Assembly: GCA_030824805.1 (NCBI GenBank) | Contig: JAPJRC010000003.1 | Location: forward strand, 96,020-112,687 | Direction: 5' to 3' | From: Micavibrio sp. | Lineage (GTDB): Bacteria; Pseudomonadota; Alphaproteobacteria; Micavibrionales; Micavibrionaceae | Length of the DNA stretch: 16,668 nucleotides | Part shown: one piece after another, positions 12,780 to 16,668 of the stretch | Position numbering within the stretch: position 1 is the stretch's first letter | Layout: each line of letters opens with the position of its first letter | Position numbers and translations under genes: made by a program | Notes under the pieces: generated by a model | What the model saw: the letters and a program-made list of their open reading frames with translations, nothing else | Database searches by the model: none | What the model was told of the DNA's origin: nothing

Positions 12780-14201
12780 TTATCCCAATTTGCGCGTCGA
12801 CCCGGTGGGAAGGTTGACCACGTTCGATGCATAAAGCTGCGGGAAAGTTTCCTTGGCTTGCTGCTGGTAACGCGCAAAGGTTCTATCAGCTGCTTCTTTA
12901 AGCACGCTGACCGCATATTCCCTAGCGCCATCAATGGCTTGCGCCAAAGCGAAATCCTTCTTGGTCTCGCGGATTGTTTTCATAAAGTCCCCATATTCTT
13001 TGGGTGGCTCGTTCAAGGCCCTGGCCACGTGCGGCAGGATACCGTTACGGGCCGCCGAATCCTCCGGCTTGAAGGCGATGAACGCGGCCGCGCGGTCCAG
13101 AACCTTGTCTGTGCGTGTGGCTGCGCCCTGTGTGGCGATAAGGTGGGCGAGGCCCGGCATTTCGCCGCGGAGGTCGTTCTGGTTGCCGCCGATGTCTCCT
13201 GCAAAAGCCATGATTGAGCCTTCACCGAGACGGCCGATCAGCAGCTCTGCCTGCGACATAGTCAGGTTCTGCGGCTCGTCAACGACGATAAAGGCGTTGT
13301 CGTAGGTTTCACCGCGTTCGAAGTCCGGCGTAAGCGCACGCAGTACCTTGCGTTGCTCGAAATGGGCCATCGTCTGGTTGGTAATCTTGAACACATTGCT
13401 TTCGATACCGCCCTTGACGTAGGGGTCCATTTTTTTGCGGGCGTCACCGGGCATGGCGCCGGCCTTCAACCCGCTCGCAGTCGTCGTTGGACGGATTATG
13501 ATGATCTCCGACACGCGGCCTTCCGCTACGGCTTCGAACGCTGCCCGCAATGGTGTGTAGGTTTTACCGCCACCAAAAGGACCGGCGGCAAAGACCAGAG
13601 ATATTTCCGGATCTTTACAGGCGAGGTAAGTAATAGCCTGGGACTCGTTGCGCGGCTGGAATGCGTCCGGCAGTTTTATGCTGCCTGCGACAGCATTGTT
13701 GCGCATGGCTTTCTTTTCGGCTTTTGACGGGCGCGTTTTTGATGGAACCGCATTGTCGAAAAACTGGCTCGTGTTGGCGGAATCATCTGTTGTATGTGGT
13801 GTATCTTGCGCTATTTTCGAATCGCTGGATTGCTGCTGCAACGCGTTCAATTCGCGCTTTGCTTTTGGTAGCAATGTGTCCAGATGACCGCGCATCTGGT
13901 TATAGTGTTCATCAGTGATGTCGTTCTTGCTGTAGATTTTGTACTGGTTGACAATCACATTTGCTTTTTGGTCAAGTTCGGCGATCAGGCCGCGAACGAC
14001 ATCAATAACCGTCGAACTTGGGCCGCGAACATTGATGAGAGGCTGTTGGCTGATGCGGGAATTGATCCGCACTTCGAATTCTTTGCAAATTTTGTCTATT
14101 ACGACTTCATGACCACCACCGCGAAGAAGTTTTCGGGTTACCCAAGAAGCGGCAGGAATATTGATGTTTGGCTGTTTGCGGCTTGTAATTTCGTCTTGCA
14201 T
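12780..14201 (-). CDS. Divergent PhoH-family ATPase
   Basis: PhoH proteins are P-loop ATPases related to superfamily 1 helicases and are tied to RNA metabolism. The 473-residue product shows, in order, a KH-like N-terminal region (about 25-75: RGGGHEVVIDKICKEF...INVRG), a polar disordered linker (about 120-165), Walker A GPFGGGKT (207-214), the PhoH-specific RPTTTASGLKAGAMPGD segment (237-253), Walker B IVVDEPQN (305-312), and the GD...QND sensor motif (335-343). Canonical PhoH has GPAGTGKT and is about 320-350 residues, so this is a longer, divergent form with about 70 extra C-terminal residues. I chose the ATG at 14201, preceded by AGGGGG, over the in-frame ATG at 14219. It starts 40 bases after the rnr stop on the same strand and is probably cotranscribed. 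It is not in the usual miaB-phoH-ybeY context. Confidence 0.85.
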   Translation of the reverse strand: MQDEITSRKQPNINIPAASWVTRKLLRGGGHEVVIDKICKEFEVRINSRISQQPLINVRGPSSTVIDVVRGLIAELDQKANVIVNQYKIYSKNDITDEHYNQMRGHLDTLLPKAKRELNALQQQSSDSKIAQDTPHTTDDSANTSQFFDNAVPSKTRPSKAEKKAMRNNAVAGSIKLPDAFQPRNESQAITYLACKDPEISLVFAAGPFGGGKTYTPLRAAFEAVAEGRVSEIIIIRPTTTASGLKAGAMPGDARKKMDPYVKGGIESNVFKITNQTMAHFEQRKVLRALTPDFERGETYDNAFIVVDEPQNLTMSQAELLIGRLGEGSIMAFAGDIGGNQNDLRGEMPGLAHLIATQGAATRTDKVLDRAAAFIAFKPEDSAARNGILPHVARALNEPPKEYGDFMKTIRETKKDFALAQAIDGAREYAVSVLKEAADRTFARYQQQAKETFPQLYASNVVNLPTGSTRKLG

Positions 14202-14241
14202 AGCTGTCCCCCTGTACATAGATACATTTTGGACCCTCTAG

Positions 14242-16518
14242 CTAGCGCCGTTTTTTGCCGCCTTTCTTTCCATGTTTTTTGGATGGGGGGCGGTCACTTT
14301 TCTTTTTTGATGAGTTATGGTTATAACGATTCCGAGATTGATGCAACGCTTTATTAGGGGATTCGAATTTTACCCCCGGCAAATCGGCAGAATCTTTCCC
14401 GACGATTTCGAACACGGAGCTTCCCGTCATGCCGTCAGCCTCGACAATCCGCACGGTTACGTTGGCGCCAAGACGGTAAAGGCGTTTAGACCTTTGTCCA
14501 ATAAGCGCGTGCTGCTGTTCGTCGTGGATGTAATAATCCTGCGGCAATGTGCGGATCGGCACGAGACCGTCGGCACCATTTTCATCGAGTGTGACGAACA
14601 GGCCAAAACGGGTGACGCCGTTGATGCGGCCCTTGAATTCTTCGCCGATGCGCTGGCTCATCCATTTCGCGGTGAAGCGATCTACCGATGCGCGTTCGGC
14701 TTCGGCGCTGGTGCGCTCCGTTTGTGAAATGTGATCGGAGCGTTCTTCCAGCGTGACTTCTTCCTCATCGGAAAGACTGCCAGGGCCCAAACCATAAGCG
14801 CGGATGAGCGAACGGTGGACGAGAAGATCCGCATAACGGCGGATAGGGGAAGTAAAGTGCGCGTAGCGTTGCAGTGCCAGACCGAAGTGGCCGATATTTT
14901 CGGGGCTATAGATAGCCTGGCTTTGCGAGCGCAGAATAACTTCGCTGATCAAATGGCTGTAAGGGGAATCCTTGGCTTTGGTCAGCAGCAGATTAAGCTG
15001 CGCCGGTTTTATGCTGTTGCCTTTGGGCAGAGAAAGCCCGAACGCATCCAGAAACTCGCTGGCGCTGTTGAGCTTGTCCGCTGAAGGCCTGTCATGCACG
15101 CGATAGACGCACGGTGCCTTGCGCGATTCCAGCGCCATCGCCGCGGCCACGTTCGCAAGGATCATAAACTCCTCGATCAACTTGTGGCTGTCGTAACGTG
15201 CGCGGTTCTTCACGCCCGTCATATTGCCGTCTTTGTCGATCAGGATCTGGCGTTCCGGCAGATCGAGATCGAGAGCGCCGCGCTGCCTGCGTGCCTTGTC
15301 GAGAATTTCATAGGCTTCGTAAAGCGGATTGATGACTTTGTCCATGAGCGGACCGGTGAGATCAGACTGTTCTCCATCCTTCGCGGCCTGTACCTGGTCA
15401 TAGGTGAGACGCGCCTCGGAGCGCATCAGACCGCGCACGATTTTGTATCCCGTAAGCCCGCCGCTGGTGTCGATCCACATATGAAACGCCATGCAGGCGC
15501 GGTTTTCTTTCGGTCGCAGCGAGCAAAGATCGTTCGACAGTGCCTCCGGCAACATCGGCACAACGCGATCAGGGAAATAGGTTGAGTTGCCGCGGCGGTA
15601 GGCTTCACGGTCAAGCGCGCTGCCCGGGCGCACGTAATAGGCAACGTCGGCGATGGCAACGATGAGGTGGTAGCCTTCATCCGTTTTTTCCGCGAACACG
15701 GCATCGTCGAAATCGCGCGCATCCGCACCATCGATGGTAACGAGCGGGAATTGACGAAGATCTTCGCGGCCCTTCAGATCAGGCACAGCCATGCCGACTG
15801 TTTCGTTGATAACGTCCTGCGGGAACTTTTCCGACAGACCAGCTTCGTACAAAGCGATCAATGAAATGGCCTTCGGATCCTCGCGGCGGCCGATGATATT
15901 TACGATGCGAACCTTCTTGCGTTGCAGGCCGCGTGCGGGCTGAATTTCACCAACGGCAAGATCGCCTTCGGTGGCTCCGTTCAGGTCGGCCTGTGCGACG
16001 TCGAACGAATGCTTTGCGCGTTTGTTCGTGGGCTCTAGCACATATCCGTTCTTGTGGCGGACGAGCAGGCCCATGACCTGTCCGCGTGGATCGTCGAGTT
16101 TTTTAATGACCTTGCCTTCGTACAGCTTGTCGGAAAAACGGCGCAAGGCGCACAACGCGCGGTCGCCTTCTTTCAAGCTGGCATGACCTTTTTTGTGGTC
16201 GGGCACGATTTCGATTTTTGGCGCTTCGCCTTGCAGTTCGGCGTTCCATTCGGTGGGCTTGGCGAACACATCGCCGTCTATATCGATGTGATACACTTCA
16301 ACCACCGCAACAGACGGCAAGCCTTTCGGCACCGCATATTCCTGTCCGGGCAGTTTTACGATCTGTCCTTCTTCGAGAAGTTCACGGAGCGCGCCTTTGA
16401 TGTCGCGGCGGTCGTCGCCCTTGATATCGAACGCCTGCACAATCTGGCGCTTGGTCAGTGGAGTGGGAGAGGCCGCTATGAAGCGAAGGATTTCGTTTTT
16501 ATCGGGTGTGTCGGTCAT
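14242..16518 (-). CDS. rnr: Ribonuclease R
   Basis: RNase R is a processive 3'-5' exoribonuclease able to degrade structured RNA, active in rRNA quality control and mRNA decay. The 758 residues hold an N-terminal winged-helix region (about 1-65), cold-shock-type OB domains (about 70-210), the RNB catalytic domain with D263, D269, D271 and D272 in the TIDGADARDFDDAV active site, a C-terminal S1 domain (FKGRINGVTRFGLFVTL...ADGLVPI), and a strongly basic tail (KKKSDRPPSKKHGKKGGKKRR region). The spacing of the four aspartates equals that in E. coli RNase R, so the enzyme should be active. The start at 16518 has AGGGAT six bases upstream. It begins 25 bases after the stop of the presumed topA, an order common in alphaproteobacteria, and is followed by the phoH-like gene. 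Confidence 0.97.
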   Translation of the reverse strand: MTDTPDKNEILRFIAASPTPLTKRQIVQAFDIKGDDRRDIKGALRELLEEGQIVKLPGQEYAVPKGLPSVAVVEVYHIDIDGDVFAKPTEWNAELQGEAPKIEIVPDHKKGHASLKEGDRALCALRRFSDKLYEGKVIKKLDDPRGQVMGLLVRHKNGYVLEPTNKRAKHSFDVAQADLNGATEGDLAVGEIQPARGLQRKKVRIVNIIGRREDPKAISLIALYEAGLSEKFPQDVINETVGMAVPDLKGREDLRQFPLVTIDGADARDFDDAVFAEKTDEGYHLIVAIADVAYYVRPGSALDREAYRRGNSTYFPDRVVPMLPEALSNDLCSLRPKENRACMAFHMWIDTSGGLTGYKIVRGLMRSEARLTYDQVQAAKDGEQSDLTGPLMDKVINPLYEAYEILDKARRQRGALDLDLPERQILIDKDGNMTGVKNRARYDSHKLIEEFMILANVAAAMALESRKAPCVYRVHDRPSADKLNSASEFLDAFGLSLPKGNSIKPAQLNLLLTKAKDSPYSHLISEVILRSQSQAIYSPENIGHFGLALQRYAHFTSPIRRYADLLVHRSLIRAYGLGPGSLSDEEEVTLEERSDHISQTERTSAEAERASVDRFTAKWMSQRIGEEFKGRINGVTRFGLFVTLDENGADGLVPIRTLPQDYYIHDEQQHALIGQRSKRLYRLGANVTVRIVEADGMTGSSVFEIVGKDSADLPGVKFESPNKALHQSRNRYNHNSSKKKSDRPPSKKHGKKGGKKRR

Positions 16519-16543
16519 TTATATCCCTGTTACGTCAAGCGTA

Positions 16544-16668
16544 TCAGGATTTGGTTTTTTTCGCGGCTGTTTTCTTGGCTGCAGGTTTTTTAGCCGCAGG
16601 TTTTTTCTTGGCGGCGGCTTTTTTGGCAGCCGGTTTCTTTGCGGCTTTGGCGGCGGCCTTTTCAGCGG
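16544..16668 (-). CDS. topA: Lysine/alanine-rich C-terminal tail, probably of DNA topoisomerase I (partial)
   Basis: Only the last 41 codons are in the window. They read as repeated KKPAAKKAA-type units ending in KKTKS and TGA. Such basic repeats occur at the end of alphaproteobacterial topoisomerase I, where they bind DNA and help retain the enzyme on its substrate, and topA lies just upstream of rnr in many of these genomes. The call therefore rests on position plus composition. A histone H1-like or other KAAK-repeat protein cannot be excluded from this fragment alone. The rnr start is 25 bases downstream. Confidence 0.55.
   Translation of the reverse strand, partial: AEKAAAKAAKKPAAKKAAAKKKPAAKKPAAKKTAAKKTKS

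Noticed and set aside
16544..16668. Lys/Ala repeats as a stand-alone histone H1-like gene
   Set aside because: Possible, but position directly upstream of rnr favours the topA tail; the fragment is too short to settle it.

Overview
The window reads as a chromosomal segment of a free-living alphaproteobacterium of middling GC content. The lineage markers are DivK next to PleD, a DUF1849/EipB-type envelope protein, and the order divK-pleD-rpmG followed at a distance by rnr and what looks like the end of topA, an arrangement I know from alphaproteobacterial genomes. I cannot name the order or genus. I see no mobile element, CRISPR array, rRNA or tRNA.

Layout. Positions 1-696 hold the C-terminal three quarters of a ribokinase, followed by a perfect 16-bp inverted repeat. 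A stand-alone cupin of the type II mannose-6-phosphate isomerase class (809-1402) converges on RNase D (1399-2547, minus), and their stop codons overlap. Divergent from rnd is aspS (2663-4447), followed by an AT-richer small gene of unknown role (4474-4836) and a small coiled-coil gene (4854-5027). A two-way terminator separates these from a divergent cold-shock-like OB-fold gene (5112-5294, minus). A small single-pass membrane protein (5505-5711) overlaps the 3' end of the formaldehyde detoxification pair frmA-fghA (minus, coupled by TAATG). Divergent from frmA is an exported methionine sulfoxide reductase A (7754-8344).

From 8453 on, the theme is signalling and envelope. There is a small GGDEF diguanylate cyclase (minus), a structured 319-bp divergent gap, an EipB-like envelope protein, then divK and pleD, the core polarity/c-di-GMP pair of alphaproteobacterial cell-cycle control. 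DivK carries an unusual 50-residue acidic tail, and its promoter region has a near-consensus CtrA box.

The right end is a minus-strand cluster running topA (tail only) - rnr - phoH-like - rpmG, all concerned with nucleic acid handling and translation. The PhoH-like ATPase is divergent and long, and sits directly downstream of RNase R. This is the best candidate in the window for a little-described functional pairing (RNA-dependent ATPase plus 3'-5' exoribonuclease), but that is inference from position. Most of the window is ordinary, well-known housekeeping content.
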